In this document: piece by piece, positions 23,174-31,100 of the stretch
How positions within the stretch are numbered: the stretch's first letter is position 1
Layout: each line of letters opens with the position of its first letter
The notes under the pieces: model-generated
What the model was told of the DNA's origin: nothing
Seen by the model: only the letters and a program-made list of their open reading frames with translations
Databases searched by the model: none
Translations under genes and position numbers: made by a program
Assembly: GCA_009782515.1 (NCBI GenBank)
Contig: WRIY01000004.1
Coordinates: forward strand, 1 to 64,000
Length of the DNA stretch: 64,000 nt
Direction: 5' to 3'
Source of the DNA: Eubacteriaceae bacterium
GTDB taxonomy: Bacteria > Bacillota > Clostridia > Eubacteriales > Anaerofustaceae

Positions 23174-23816
23174 GAAACTGCAAGGGGCTATATTTGAGCT
23201 GGATGGAGCGCTCCTTGATACAATAGACGGCGTAACACAAGCGCTAAACCTGCTTTTGGCAGAGGAGGGGCTTGCCGAAACGAGCGTTTCGGCTGTGAGG
23301 GCCATTATAGGGCAAGGCCCGAATGAAGAGCTTAAGCTGGCTTTGCCGAACCTGCCTGAGGGCGAAGCTGCAAAGAAGCTGTTTAGCTACAACCTGCACT
23401 ACAGCAGCGTTATGATGCAAAAAACAAAGCCATATGAAGGCATTGTGGATTTGCTCAGGCAGCTAAACGCAAAACAGATCCCGATTGCTGTTGTTACAAC
23501 AAAGAAAAATGAGTATGCTCAGATGCTCATCAATTACTTTTATCCGGATATTTTCTTTTATTCTGTGATAGGGGCGCAGGATGGCGTGCCTGGCATGCCA
23601 GACCCGACAAGCGCAAAGTTTGCGCTGCAAATGATGCACATAAAGACGGGCGAGGCGCTTTTTGCTGCAAGCAGCCCGATCGGGGCACAAACAGGGAAGA
23701 GCGCAGGGATCTTAACGGCTGGCACGGCTTGGGGATATTCATCAAGCAAGGAGCTAAAGGCAGCAGGCGCCGGCATAATTTTGAAAAAGCCGCTGGACGC
23801 GCTTAAGTATTTTTGA
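23166..23816 (+). CDS. HAD-superfamily protein lacking catalytic residues
   Basis: A 216-residue protein with the fold of phosphoglycolate phosphatase-type HAD enzymes. Every catalytic motif is altered: motif I reads FELDGALLDT, so the nucleophile Asp is E11 (D13 kept); motif III has M144 where Lys is expected (GMPDP); motif IV reads AASSPIG, so both acidic residues are lost (S169, G173). Motif II Thr (VVTTKK, T111) remains. It is probably non-hydrolytic. The start ATG 23166 follows a GGGGGG-containing site and lies inside the end of the UvrC-like gene, which implies coupled expression. The 3' end overlaps the convergent thiamine pyrophosphokinase gene by 14 bp. Confidence 0.8.
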   Translation: MDEKLQGAIFELDGALLDTIDGVTQALNLLLAEEGLAETSVSAVRAIIGQGPNEELKLALPNLPEGEAAKKLFSYNLHYSSVMMQKTKPYEGIVDLLRQLNAKQIPIAVVTTKKNEYAQMLINYFYPDIFFYSVIGAQDGVPGMPDPTSAKFALQMMHIKTGEALFAASSPIGAQTGKSAGILTAGTAWGYSSSKELKAAGAGIILKKPLDALKYF

Positions 23817-24501
23817 TATTTGGCGCGCTTTTGGGGCCCTTAAGCATTAGCTGGCTGCTGGCAGCCTCAATTGCGCGCTCCGGCAGCGAGTAGCATACAA
23901 GCAGCATGCCGCTTTTTGCAGATATTTCGCTTGCCTGGCCAATAAATGAATTTGACACCCCCAGAGGGTAGATATTTGAGAGCATTGAGTCATCAAGGCT
24001 GTATTTTAGGCCTTTTATAGTTACCCCATATGCTGCAGGCGAATAGCTTAGGACAGATATTGTGCCGCAGAACGCTTCATCAAAGGAGATAGCGCTATCC
24101 TGAATGCATGTGGCTATTTGCTCGCTTGAGTACAAAAAACCTGCACAGTGGTGCTGGCACAGGTATGCCAGCAGCTGTATATTCGCCAATGTATGATCAA
24201 GCCGCCCGCCTGTTCCGCCGAATATATGAAACTCGGCATATCCATAAGCCATGCCATACTTGACAGCTGCCAGCATGTCTGTTTCATCTTTTTCAACCGG
24301 CAGCTTTATCGCCTGAACCTCGCTGGGCGTGTACCCAAGGGAATCGAAATCGCCTATAACAGCGTCTATGTGAATGCCATTCGCGAGCGCAAACTTGTAG
24401 CCGCCATCAGCGGCTATTGACAAATCGCCTTGGGATGGCTGCGCTATGTAGCTTATATGCTCTCCCGCGCCATATATAATGCACTTTTTACCCATATTCA
24501 T
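23803..24501 (-). CDS. Thiamine pyrophosphokinase
   Basis: A 232-residue thiamine diphosphokinase, converting thiamine plus ATP to thiamine diphosphate. Diagnostic segments are AADGGYKFALANGI (about 30-43), VIGDFDSLG (about 48-56), KDETDMLAAVKY (about 71-82) and GGTGGRLDHTLANIQLL (about 95-111), which provide the metal- and thiamine-binding residues. Some Firmicutes place this gene after rpe/rsgA; here it stands alone, convergent with and overlapping the HAD gene by 14 bp. Start M1 or M3 is possible. Confidence 0.92.
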   Translation of the reverse strand: MNMGKKCIIYGAGEHISYIAQPSQGDLSIAADGGYKFALANGIHIDAVIGDFDSLGYTPSEVQAIKLPVEKDETDMLAAVKYGMAYGYAEFHIFGGTGGRLDHTLANIQLLAYLCQHHCAGFLYSSEQIATCIQDSAISFDEAFCGTISVLSYSPAAYGVTIKGLKYSLDDSMLSNIYPLGVSNSFIGQASEISAKSGMLLVCYSLPERAIEAASSQLMLKGPKSAPNIKNT

Positions 24502-24696
24502 GCCCGCTCTTAATTATAATTGCCTTTAAAGCTTCGGCCGCATTGCTCGTGCAAAAAAGCTTGCCTGCACGCAAATTTGCCAATTTGCGCGATTTCCTTA
24601 GCAATCGCCTGATTATGCCATAAGATATATATAACTGCTGATAGCAGGCAGCCAAAGAATAAGCAAATATTAATAGCCTTAATATGCATATTATAC

Positions 24697-24724
24697 TTGA
24701 GTGCTCGAAAACTAGCTATATAAT
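24697..24724 (+). promoter_or_regulatory. Sigma-A-type promoter of the GyrI-like gene
   Basis: TTGAGT (24697-24702), a 16-nt spacer and TATAAT (24719-24724), 30 nt before the start codon. Confidence 0.65.
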
Positions 24725-24754
24725 AATACTTTTTGCATGAAAGTAGGATAACAA

Positions 24755-25312
24755 ATGGACACACAAGCGACAAGGATTCTGGAAATGTTCTTTGTAGATT
24801 TGCCTCGGCTGACGATAATCGGCAAAGAGGTGGATGTTAGCGTAAAAGAGCGCTTGGATGGAGTCCCTTTTCAATTGCTTGAATCTGAAAAGAGCAGCCT
24901 CGACAAGAGTTTTAGAGGTTATGAAAGATATATGTATTGCAACACTTACTTCGCCCTCAGAGGGGACCGCAGGGGCGAGGGCGCTATGAGCTATATGATC
25001 GGAAAAGTCTTTAAAAAGCCTATAGGCGTGCCGAATGAGCAATACCAAGCCAAAGAATTTGGCAACTGCAGGGCAGCTGAAGGGCTTATTAAAGCAGATA
25101 TATCAAACAGAAAAGTGATATCAACCGATGCCCACAAGCTCATTTCAGCAAAGCTCAACACCGAATACTCTGATGAGTATGCCCTTATGAACCCTATATG
25201 GACAATGGAAATGTACACTCCTGACTATTTTCAGGATGTGTCCTATCGAAAGCATGCTGTAATTGCATACTTTGTGCCTGTTGTCGGCACAAGCGCGGGC
25301 CAGGCAATTTAG
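24755..25312 (+). CDS. Possible GyrI-like/effector-binding domain protein
   Basis: A 185-residue soluble protein. The opening DLPRLTIIGKEVDV and the later alternating pattern (NTYFALRG, AMSYMIGKVF, IWTMEMYTPDYF) resemble the GyrI-like small-molecule-binding domain that follows AraC/MerR DNA-binding domains. No helix-turn-helix is present, so it would be a stand-alone ligand-binding protein. It has a GTAGGA ribosome binding site, its own promoter and its own terminator, so it is monocistronic. The family assignment is weak; function is unknown. Confidence 0.5.
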   Translation: MDTQATRILEMFFVDLPRLTIIGKEVDVSVKERLDGVPFQLLESEKSSLDKSFRGYERYMYCNTYFALRGDRRGEGAMSYMIGKVFKKPIGVPNEQYQAKEFGNCRAAEGLIKADISNRKVISTDAHKLISAKLNTEYSDEYALMNPIWTMEMYTPDYFQDVSYRKHAVIAYFVPVVGTSAGQAI

Positions 25313-25325
25313 CAAATCTGTTTAA

Positions 25326-25364
25326 GGGGCTGTATGCTCGATTTGATTGCAGCAGCCCTTTTTT
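25326..25364 (+). terminator. Intrinsic terminator of the GyrI-like gene
   Basis: GGGCTG (25327-25332) pairs with CAGCCC (25353-25358) across a 20-nt loop, and TTTTTT follows. Confidence 0.8.
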
Positions 25365-25417
25365 ATTTCCCCAAATGGCAGCGAAAAAACGCTTATGCGG
25401 CTAAATGCGCATTGCTG

Positions 25418-26224
25418 CTAAACGCCGATAAAGCGGTATTTTTTCCTTCGCTGCTTTATGAGCTCGTCTATGTTTAGCGACATCAAGGCGCTCAGCTCTT
25501 CTTCAAGTGCAAGCTTCAGCTTGCCAAAAACAAACTTGGGGTCGCTTGGCGCGCCTCCCTCAGGCTCTTCGACAATGCGATCGGCAATTCCAAAGTGCTC
25601 AAGATCCTCGCTTATCAGCTTCATAAGCTCGCAAGCCTCATCCCGCCGCTTTGAGTCCTTCCAAAGTATAGAGGCAAACCCCTCAGGGGAGAGTATTGAA
25701 AATATCGCATTCTCCATCATTAAAATGCGATCAGAAACCGCTATTGCCAGAGCCCCCCCTGATCCCCCTTCGCCTGTGAAAACGGCAATAATAGGCACTC
25801 TAAGGCTGCTAAGCATGAATATGCAGCGTGCTATTGCCTCTCCCTGGCCGCGCATCTCCGCCTCAACCCCCGGATATGCGCCGGGAGTGTCGATAAATGT
25901 TATTATCGGCCTTTTAAACTTCTCTGCCTGAAGCGCTGCCCTTTGAAACTTCCTGTAGCCTTCAGGGTTGGCCATGCCAAAGTTGCACTCTATGCTTTCA
26001 GCAAGAGTGGCCGCTTTGATATTGCCGGCAACAGTAACAGGGATGTTGCCAAACCTTGCAATGCCGCAAAGCATAGATTTGTCATCGCCATACAGCCTGT
26101 CGCCATGTGTTTCAAAGAAGTCTTCAAACAGGGCTGAAATATAGTCTCTTATTTTTGGCCGCTGCGCCTCGCGAGCCAGCGCCACCCTTTCAACAGGGGA
26201 ATGCTTTGTTAAATTTTTTTCCAT
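25418..26224 (-). CDS. accA: Acetyl-CoA carboxylase carboxyltransferase subunit alpha
   Basis: A 268-residue carboxyltransferase alpha subunit. It shows the crotonase-like fold with DTPGAYPGVEAEMRGQGEAIA (about 111-131) and FTGEGGSGGALAIAVSDRI (about 149-167), which form the oxyanion hole and CoA/biotin site. With AccD it transfers carboxyl from biotin to acetyl-CoA, giving malonyl-CoA for fatty acid synthesis. It is shorter than the ~315-residue proteobacterial form, mainly at the N-terminus, as is usual in clostridia. It is the last gene of accBCDA, 27 nt after accD. Confidence 0.95.
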   Translation of the reverse strand: MEKNLTKHSPVERVALAREAQRPKIRDYISALFEDFFETHGDRLYGDDKSMLCGIARFGNIPVTVAGNIKAATLAESIECNFGMANPEGYRKFQRAALQAEKFKRPIITFIDTPGAYPGVEAEMRGQGEAIARCIFMLSSLRVPIIAVFTGEGGSGGALAIAVSDRILMMENAIFSILSPEGFASILWKDSKRRDEACELMKLISEDLEHFGIADRIVEEPEGGAPSDPKFVFGKLKLALEEELSALMSLNIDELIKQRRKKYRFIGV

Positions 26225-26251
26225 TTGTTTGTTTCTCTCTTGAGCTCAGCG

Positions 26252-27109
26252 CTAAAGCCCCGGCCTGCCTTGGTGCAGGCTTAAGAGCTGGGCAAGCGTT
26301 GCTTTCATGCTCTTTCTGTCAATTATTGCATCGATAAAGCCATGCTCCAGCAAGAACTCTGATCTTTGGAAGCCTTCCGGAAGCGCCGCTTTTATCGTTT
26401 GCTCTATTACCCTTGGGCCGGCAAATCCGATAAGCGCGCCCGGCTCAGCAAGTATAATGTCGCCAAGCGATGCAAAGCTGGCAGTTACGCCGCCTGTTGT
26501 CGGATGGGTGAGGTATGAGATGTAAAAGCCGCCTTTGTCAGAAAACTGCTTGATTGCTGAGGCTGTCTTTGCCATCTGCATGAGGGAAAAGATGCCTTCC
26601 TGCATCCTTGCCCCGCCGCTTGCAGAAAAGATAATTAGCGGCAGCATATGCCTTTCAGCGTACTCTACCGAAAGAGTTATCTTCTCGCCTACTGCAGTGC
26701 CCATGCTGCCCATTAAAAACCCGCTGTCAAGCACAGCGCAAACAGCTTTTATTGCGCCGATATAGCCCACAGCTGCCAGGCATGCTTCGTTTATGCCGGC
26801 TTTGCTTTTAACAGACTCAAGCTTTTGCTCATAGCCTGGAAAGCTGATAGGGTTAACCGCGCTTATTTTTTCGAAAAGCTGCTCATAGCTGCCATCAAAA
26901 ACCATCTCCAGGCGCTTGCTTGCCGATATCGGCAAGTGAAAGCCGCACTTATGGCAAGAATGCATCTCATCTTCAAGATCCTTTAAAGCAATGCCGCAAT
27001 TCGGGCACTCATCCTCTTTTGGCAAGGCTCCGCCGGCATAGCTCTTCGCTTTTTCGCTGAGCTCAGCAATTCTTCTCTGCCTTTGAATAAAAACATTGCT
27101 TTCTTGCAT
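26252..27109 (-). CDS. accD: Acetyl-CoA carboxylase carboxyltransferase subunit beta
   Basis: A 285-residue carboxyltransferase beta subunit with its N-terminal zinc ribbon, C35-x2-C38 and C52-x2-C55, known to bind RNA as well as zinc. The core motif FSASGGARMQEG (about 161-172) and the segment HPTTGGVTASFASLGD (about 207-222) are typical. It pairs with AccA in a heterotetramer. The gene lies 12 nt after accC in the operon. Confidence 0.96.
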   Translation of the reverse strand: MQESNVFIQRQRRIAELSEKAKSYAGGALPKEDECPNCGIALKDLEDEMHSCHKCGFHLPISASKRLEMVFDGSYEQLFEKISAVNPISFPGYEQKLESVKSKAGINEACLAAVGYIGAIKAVCAVLDSGFLMGSMGTAVGEKITLSVEYAERHMLPLIIFSASGGARMQEGIFSLMQMAKTASAIKQFSDKGGFYISYLTHPTTGGVTASFASLGDIILAEPGALIGFAGPRVIEQTIKAALPEGFQRSEFLLEHGFIDAIIDRKSMKATLAQLLSLHQGRPGL

Positions 27110-27121
27110 TTTATTTTCACC

Positions 27122-28498
27122 TTATATCAGCATCCCGTTGCCGGCTGCCTCAATAAAGCCCTCCAAGTTTCTGTCAATAAAGCCAGTGTCATATGTATTC
27201 GATATAAAATCCGGATGGCACAAAACCATGTACAGCAGGCCAAGGTTTGTCCTGACCCCGCTTACATGCGTTTCAGCCAGTGCACGCTTCATGCGCATTA
27301 TTGCCTGCCCCCTGGTGTTTGCGCATACGATAATCTTTGCTGCAAGCGAGTCATAAAAGGGGTTTATTTCGCACCCGCTGTACAAAGCCGAGTCAACCCT
27401 GACACCGGGGCCTCCGGGAAAGTGCAAAAAATCCACCCTTCCGGGGCTTGGGGCAAAATTATTGGCCGGATCCTCGGCGTTAAGCCTGCATTCTATTGAA
27501 TGCCCGAGCAGCTGCAGCTTCTTTTGGGTAAATGACAGCTTTGAGCCGGAAGCAATCCTTATCTGCTCTTTTACTATATCAATGCCGCTAATCATTTCCG
27601 TTACAGGGTGCTCTACCTGCAGCCTGGTGTTCATTTCTATAAAGTAATAGCCACCTGCCTGGTCCAGCACAAATTCAACCGTGCCGGCATTTACGTAGCC
27701 TACAGCTGCTGCTGCCTTTGCAGCAACAGCGTTTATTTCGGCCCTTAATTCTTCCGAAACAGATTTTGCCGGCGCCTCTTCGATAATCTTCTGGTGCTTT
27801 CGCTGTATTGAGCACTCCCTCTCTCCCAAAGTGGCAATATTGCCATAGTTGTCGCACATTACCTGGACTTCAATGTGCCTGGCGTGCTCAATTAGCTTTT
27901 CTATATACAAGCTGCCGTCGCCAAAGCATGCCATCGCCTCGGCTGAGGCAATCGGAAATGCCTCCCGCAGCTCTTCTTCGTTTTTTGCAACTCTCATGCC
28001 TTTCCCGCCGCCGCCGCTAACAGCCTTGACAATTACGGGATAGCCTATTTTGGATGAAATGCTGACAGCTTCGTCCACGCTGCCAACAGGCCCGTCTGAG
28101 CCGGGTATAACCGGTATGCCATTGCCCTTCATTAGGGCCTTTGCTTCGGATTTGTTGCCCATCCTGTCTATCGTATCGCCCTCAGGCCCTACGAAAATAA
28201 GGCCTTCAGATCGCGCAAAGCGTGCAAAATCCCCGATTTCAGACAAAAACCCATACCCGGGATGGACTGCGTCAGCCCCTGACATGCGGGCTGCTGATGC
28301 GATTGCCTCCATGTTTAAATAGCTGTCCCTGGCAGCAGCCGGCCCAATGCACACTGCCTCTGTTGCCATGTTTGCGAACAGGGCATCCTTGTCAGCAGAA
28401 GAATAGACAGCTACGCTTTCAATGCCCATCTCTGCGCAAGCCCGAACAACCCTGAGGGCTATCTCGCCCCTGTTTGCGATTAAAAGCTTTTTAATCAT
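27122..28498 (-). CDS. accC: Biotin carboxylase subunit of acetyl-CoA carboxylase
   Basis: A 458-residue ATP-grasp biotin carboxylase, carboxylating biotin on AccB with bicarbonate and ATP. Recognisable are the opening KKLLIANRGEIALRVVRA, the glycine loop SGGGGKGMR (about 162-170), GTVEFVLD (about 272-279) and EMNTRLQVEHPVTE (about 286-299). The open frame continues 20 codons upstream, but ATG 28498 was chosen because it gives the standard N-terminus and overlaps the accB stop by 8 nt. Confidence 0.97.
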   Translation of the reverse strand: MIKKLLIANRGEIALRVVRACAEMGIESVAVYSSADKDALFANMATEAVCIGPAAARDSYLNMEAIASAARMSGADAVHPGYGFLSEIGDFARFARSEGLIFVGPEGDTIDRMGNKSEAKALMKGNGIPVIPGSDGPVGSVDEAVSISSKIGYPVIVKAVSGGGGKGMRVAKNEEELREAFPIASAEAMACFGDGSLYIEKLIEHARHIEVQVMCDNYGNIATLGERECSIQRKHQKIIEEAPAKSVSEELRAEINAVAAKAAAAVGYVNAGTVEFVLDQAGGYYFIEMNTRLQVEHPVTEMISGIDIVKEQIRIASGSKLSFTQKKLQLLGHSIECRLNAEDPANNFAPSPGRVDFLHFPGGPGVRVDSALYSGCEINPFYDSLAAKIIVCANTRGQAIMRMKRALAETHVSGVRTNLGLLYMVLCHPDFISNTYDTGFIDRNLEGFIEAAGNGMLI

Positions 28499-28913
28499 CA
28501 GTTCTCTCAATGCTAAACAGCGGCATGTCAAATTCGACCAGCTCGCTGTCGCCAACAAGCACGTTTATGATCTTGCCGCTGTATGGCGATTTGATGTCGG
28601 AAAACATCTTCATAGCCTCAATTCTGCAAAGCACATCGCCTTCGAGCACGATGCTTCCTTCGCTGACAAAAGGGATCCCGTCAGAGTCTTTCAAATAGAT
28701 AGTGCCAATAGCCGGCGACGGGACGCTGGCATAGTTTTTAGCTACAACATCCATGGGGGGCGCCAGCCCCGGGTGGGCTGCGCTGGCCGCTGCAGGCTTT
28801 TGGCTTTCTTCTCTTTTTATTGTAAATTTATAGTCTGCACCTTGGTACTCAAAGTATGTGAGGCGCATTTCCTGCATCAATGATGCCACTTTTTGTATGT
28901 TGTCAAAGTCCAC
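28491..28913 (-). CDS. accB: Biotin carboxyl carrier protein
   Basis: A 140-residue carrier: an N-terminal helical part (1-33), a short Ala/Pro-rich linker (about 38-55) and a biotinyl domain ending in EAMKMF, with K102 as the biotinylated lysine. The start is a GTG at 28913, preceded by an AGAGAAAG-type site. It is the first gene of accBCDA, with a good promoter about 70 nt upstream. FabT/FapR-like operator sequences were not recognised. Confidence 0.93.
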   Translation of the reverse strand: MDFDNIQKVASLMQEMRLTYFEYQGADYKFTIKREESQKPAAASAAHPGLAPPMDVVAKNYASVPSPAIGTIYLKDSDGIPFVSEGSIVLEGDVLCRIEAMKMFSDIKSPYSGKIINVLVGDSELVEFDMPLFSIERTDD

Positions 28914-28982
28914 AGCTTTCTCTTGCCTTCCTTATAGAATAGACATGTTTCGATAGCAAAACGTAAATTGTATTATAAATTG

Positions 28983-29011
28983 ATTATAGCCTTGATATAA
29001 AGATTTGACAA
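28983..29011 (-). promoter_or_regulatory. Sigma-A-type promoter of accBCDA
   Basis: On the minus strand TTGTCA (29011-29006), exactly 17 nt, then TATAAT (28988-28983). This is one mismatch from the consensus and places the transcript start about 63 nt before accB. Confidence 0.85.
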
Positions 29012-29106
29012 ATAAAAAAATAAAATTCATCGATATTATATAATAATACAGTTAACATCGGCTGAATAGCACAGTGAAATGCTGCGATTGTATTAAAAAA
29101 GTAATT

Positions 29107-29218
29107 CAGTAACATTTTTTCGCGATGAAATATAATTACCTAATATTGCATAAAAAAATAAATATGCCCATTTATTTCGTGGATATCGATCTCAAGAGGT
29201 GAGGCCAAAAAAGCTAGT
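29107..29218. repeat. 112-bp intergenic repeat, copy A
   Basis: About 91% identical to copy B at 29775-29885 (nine substitutions and one gap by eye), in the same orientation. The first ~50 bp, from CAGTAACATTTTTTCGCG on, are nearly unchanged. The copy lies about 100 bp upstream of the accBCDA promoter. It is AT-rich, has no open frame and no tRNA-like fold. A tandem duplication of a regulatory or structural element is the simplest view. Confidence 0.85.
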
Positions 29219-29382
29219 TGGCTACTATGCCCCTCCTGCAGGGCAAGCGCCATGGCCGCTGAGGCCCCCACCAGCATTAATCAGGCATGCATTATATGGA
29301 AGTGCTTGATGTAAGATTAATAGATACTGCTTTGCCTATTATTAAAGAGCTAATGATTTAGGGCAGAGCAGTTTTAACGTGG

Positions 29383-29532
29383 CTAAAAACGAATATGAAC
29401 ATCATTTGTATTTTCGAAATCTATTGTTATGCGATCACTAATGTTTGTTTTTTCACTAAGGCCAGATGGACTGGTGCACGCTAAAAATAAACACAGGCAA
29501 ATGCATATCGTGTGAAATGTTCTTTTATGCAT
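29383..29532 (-). CDS. Small lipoprotein, 49 residues
   Basis: A short gene with all the marks of expression: AAGGAG 5 nt before the ATG and a promoter upstream (29559-29587). The protein has a positively charged start (MHKR), a Cys-rich hydrophobic core (ICICLCLFLAC) and a lipobox with the acylated cysteine at C19 (FLAC). The mature part is only about 30 residues, rich in Asn, Asp and Thr, ending NDVHIRF. It lies between the two repeat copies. No family is recognised; it could be a truncated larger lipoprotein, although the start region is intact. Confidence 0.6.
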   Translation of the reverse strand: MHKRTFHTICICLCLFLACTSPSGLSEKTNISDRITIDFENTNDVHIRF

Positions 29533-29558
29533 AATATCTCCTTTTTTCTTGTACATAA

Positions 29559-29587
29559 ATTATAATAATAAAAATTTTTATTTCAAA
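29559..29587 (-). promoter_or_regulatory. Candidate promoter of the small lipoprotein gene
   Basis: On the minus strand TTTGAA (29587-29582), 17 nt, then TATAAT (29564-29559), 26 nt before the start codon. The surrounding AT-rich DNA lowers confidence. Confidence 0.55.
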
Positions 29588-29774
29588 GGTGAAAAAGACA
29601 AATTGAAGAAAATATTTCCTGCTCTATTCCTAATCCTGTTTATTCCATCTGATCTCAGATTTATTCAGCTTTGATCACGTTTTGATGAGCCAGAAGAATT
29701 TTGAGGCTACTTCTGCAATAATCTTGGCAACCAGTATATGAGCCGATATTTGCTTGTTCATGTCTATCAAGCAA

Positions 29775-29885
29775 CAGTAACATTTTTTCGCGATGAAATA
29801 TAATTGCCTAATATTGCATAATAAAATAAATATGCCCATAAATTGCGTGGATATCGAACCCAAGAGGTAGGCTATAAAAGCTAGT
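29775..29885. repeat. 112-bp intergenic repeat, copy B (111 bp)
   Basis: Copy B of the element at 29107-29218. Its end runs into the stop codon of the 3D-domain protein gene (CTA at 29881-29883 is the TAG stop on the minus strand), and sequence similarity to copy A stops there. In the minus-strand direction it lies upstream of the small lipoprotein gene. Confidence 0.85.
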
Positions 29886-30903
29886 CAAGCACATACACAT
29901 CAAGATTTCTAAGCCCAAAAGCATTGCACTCCCTATTGCTCTCAAAGTACAAATCGATGTCTACCCTGCCTGCCATCATTGAAGTGCCGGTGTCTGTAGC
30001 TATCGCATAGCCATATATAAAGCTTCCGTCAGAGGATCTAATATACAGCCTGCTTCCATACGGGATTTTAGCTGAGTCTACTGCGACTGTGCCGCAATAC
30101 AGCCCCAGCCCCCCAGCCCCCCTGCCAGAGCTGGCTGAGTAAGCAGTGCAGACTGCGCCGGCTATTTTGCGCTTATAGCTTGTAGGAATGCCGTCTGCGC
30201 CAAGCTCAACGCCATACAGGCGGTCTATTGACGAAACCGCCTTGCCGGTAAAAATGTCATCGTTTGGGCTGTCAAACGGATGGATAACGGCCTTTAGGCC
30301 GCTTATCGCCTCGCTTGACCTTTCGCCATCAGAATACTCCACTGTAAGCTCAGCGTCATAAATCCTGGATGGGCTGCGCACAAAAGCCTCAGCCGCTTCC
30401 TGGCTTAATGAGGCGATATAGCCTTGCTCCTGGCTTTGTGGCACTTCCATGCGCCAATTTTCTGTTTTATATTCAATGCGCTCTATAGCAATTTGCATAT
30501 CGCGCTCAAGGCTGTCGCCTGTGCTGTGGCTGATTCTGTCGTCCTTGCCGAGCTCAATGCCTAGGGCCTCAAGCGCATCCCCGACGCTCCCGCTGTCAAA
30601 AGAGCCGGTGTGAATATCATGATCACAGGCAATGCTGACAGGAAAGCTTCTGTCTATGTAAATGCCCTCTCTCATAAAGCTGCTCGTTACGCTCAGCTCG
30701 CAGTTTTCATCAGTTGCTATGCCTGAAGCTTCGATTATCGCAGCAGTTGGCATTGCCCTGGTGAGCAGTTTCTTTTCGAACCCGTTTGAGTCGGCAATCG
30801 AGACAATTTTTAGTTGCGTTGCAGAGTAAAATGCAAAAAAGCAAAGGCATGCGGCAAAAAAAGCTATGAGATATTTCCTTTTAGCGCGACTATTTTTATC
30901 CAT
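29881..30903 (-). CDS. 3D-domain cell-wall protein (YabE-like)
   Basis: A 340-residue protein with an N-terminal signal/anchor segment (about 10-28), two DUF348-type ubiquitin-like units (about 35-170) and a C-terminal 3D domain (about 250-338). The 3D domain shows YSASSGRG, GTVAVDSAKIPYGSRLYI, ATDTGTSMMAGRVDIDLYF: the aspartates in VD, TDTG and DID are the domain's name-giving residues. It is related to YabE and Rpf2/Sps-type proteins, which remodel peptidoglycan. The G5 domain often present between these parts is not clear here. The TAG stop lies in repeat copy B. Confidence 0.8.
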   Translation of the reverse strand: MDKNSRAKRKYLIAFFAACLCFFAFYSATQLKIVSIADSNGFEKKLLTRAMPTAAIIEASGIATDENCELSVTSSFMREGIYIDRSFPVSIACDHDIHTGSFDSGSVGDALEALGIELGKDDRISHSTGDSLERDMQIAIERIEYKTENWRMEVPQSQEQGYIASLSQEAAEAFVRSPSRIYDAELTVEYSDGERSSEAISGLKAVIHPFDSPNDDIFTGKAVSSIDRLYGVELGADGIPTSYKRKIAGAVCTAYSASSGRGAGGLGLYCGTVAVDSAKIPYGSRLYIRSSDGSFIYGYAIATDTGTSMMAGRVDIDLYFESNRECNAFGLRNLDVYVLD

Positions 30904-31009
30904 ATGAATATTTTAGCAGGATTTGCTTTCGCAGCTAATGCATTTTCCCAACAGAATTTGCGCGTGCTTGCCCAGGAGAGCATATTCGGCATGTTATTCC
31001 CAAAGCCTG

Positions 31010-31038
31010 TTGACTCCATTGGCATTTAGATATACAAT
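31010..31038 (+). promoter_or_regulatory. Sigma-A promoter of clpB
   Basis: TTGACT (31010-31015), a 17-nt spacer, and TACAAT (31033-31038). The CIRCE element begins 3 nt after the -10 box, so the repressor would cover the transcription start. Confidence 0.85.
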
Positions 31039-31041
31039 TAT

Positions 31042-31068
31042 CTGGCACTCAACAGCATCGAGTGCTAA
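31042..31068 (+). promoter_or_regulatory. CIRCE element (HrcA operator) before clpB
   Basis: CTGGCACTC (31042-31050), nine bases, GAGTGCTAA (31060-31068). The right half is perfect; the left differs at two positions from TTAGCACTC. The spacing of nine is exactly that of CIRCE, so HrcA should control clpB with the other chaperones. Confidence 0.93.
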
Positions 31069-31100
31069 TAATTATTAATCCTTCGAAAGGAACTGCTCTA

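Noticed and set aside
29675-29863. 62-codon frame overlapping repeat copy B
   Set aside because: It begins at a TTG inside the repeat without an SD; the corresponding frame is not kept in copy A.
29850-29870. tRNA T-loop-like GGTTCGA in repeat copy B
   Set aside because: The pairing around it does not form a proper T-arm, no acceptor or anticodon arm is present, and copy A lacks the motif.
31062-31100. N-terminal extension of ClpB from ATG 31062
   Set aside because: The ATG lies within the CIRCE operator, has no SD, and the TTG at 31101 gives the normal N-terminus with an SD.
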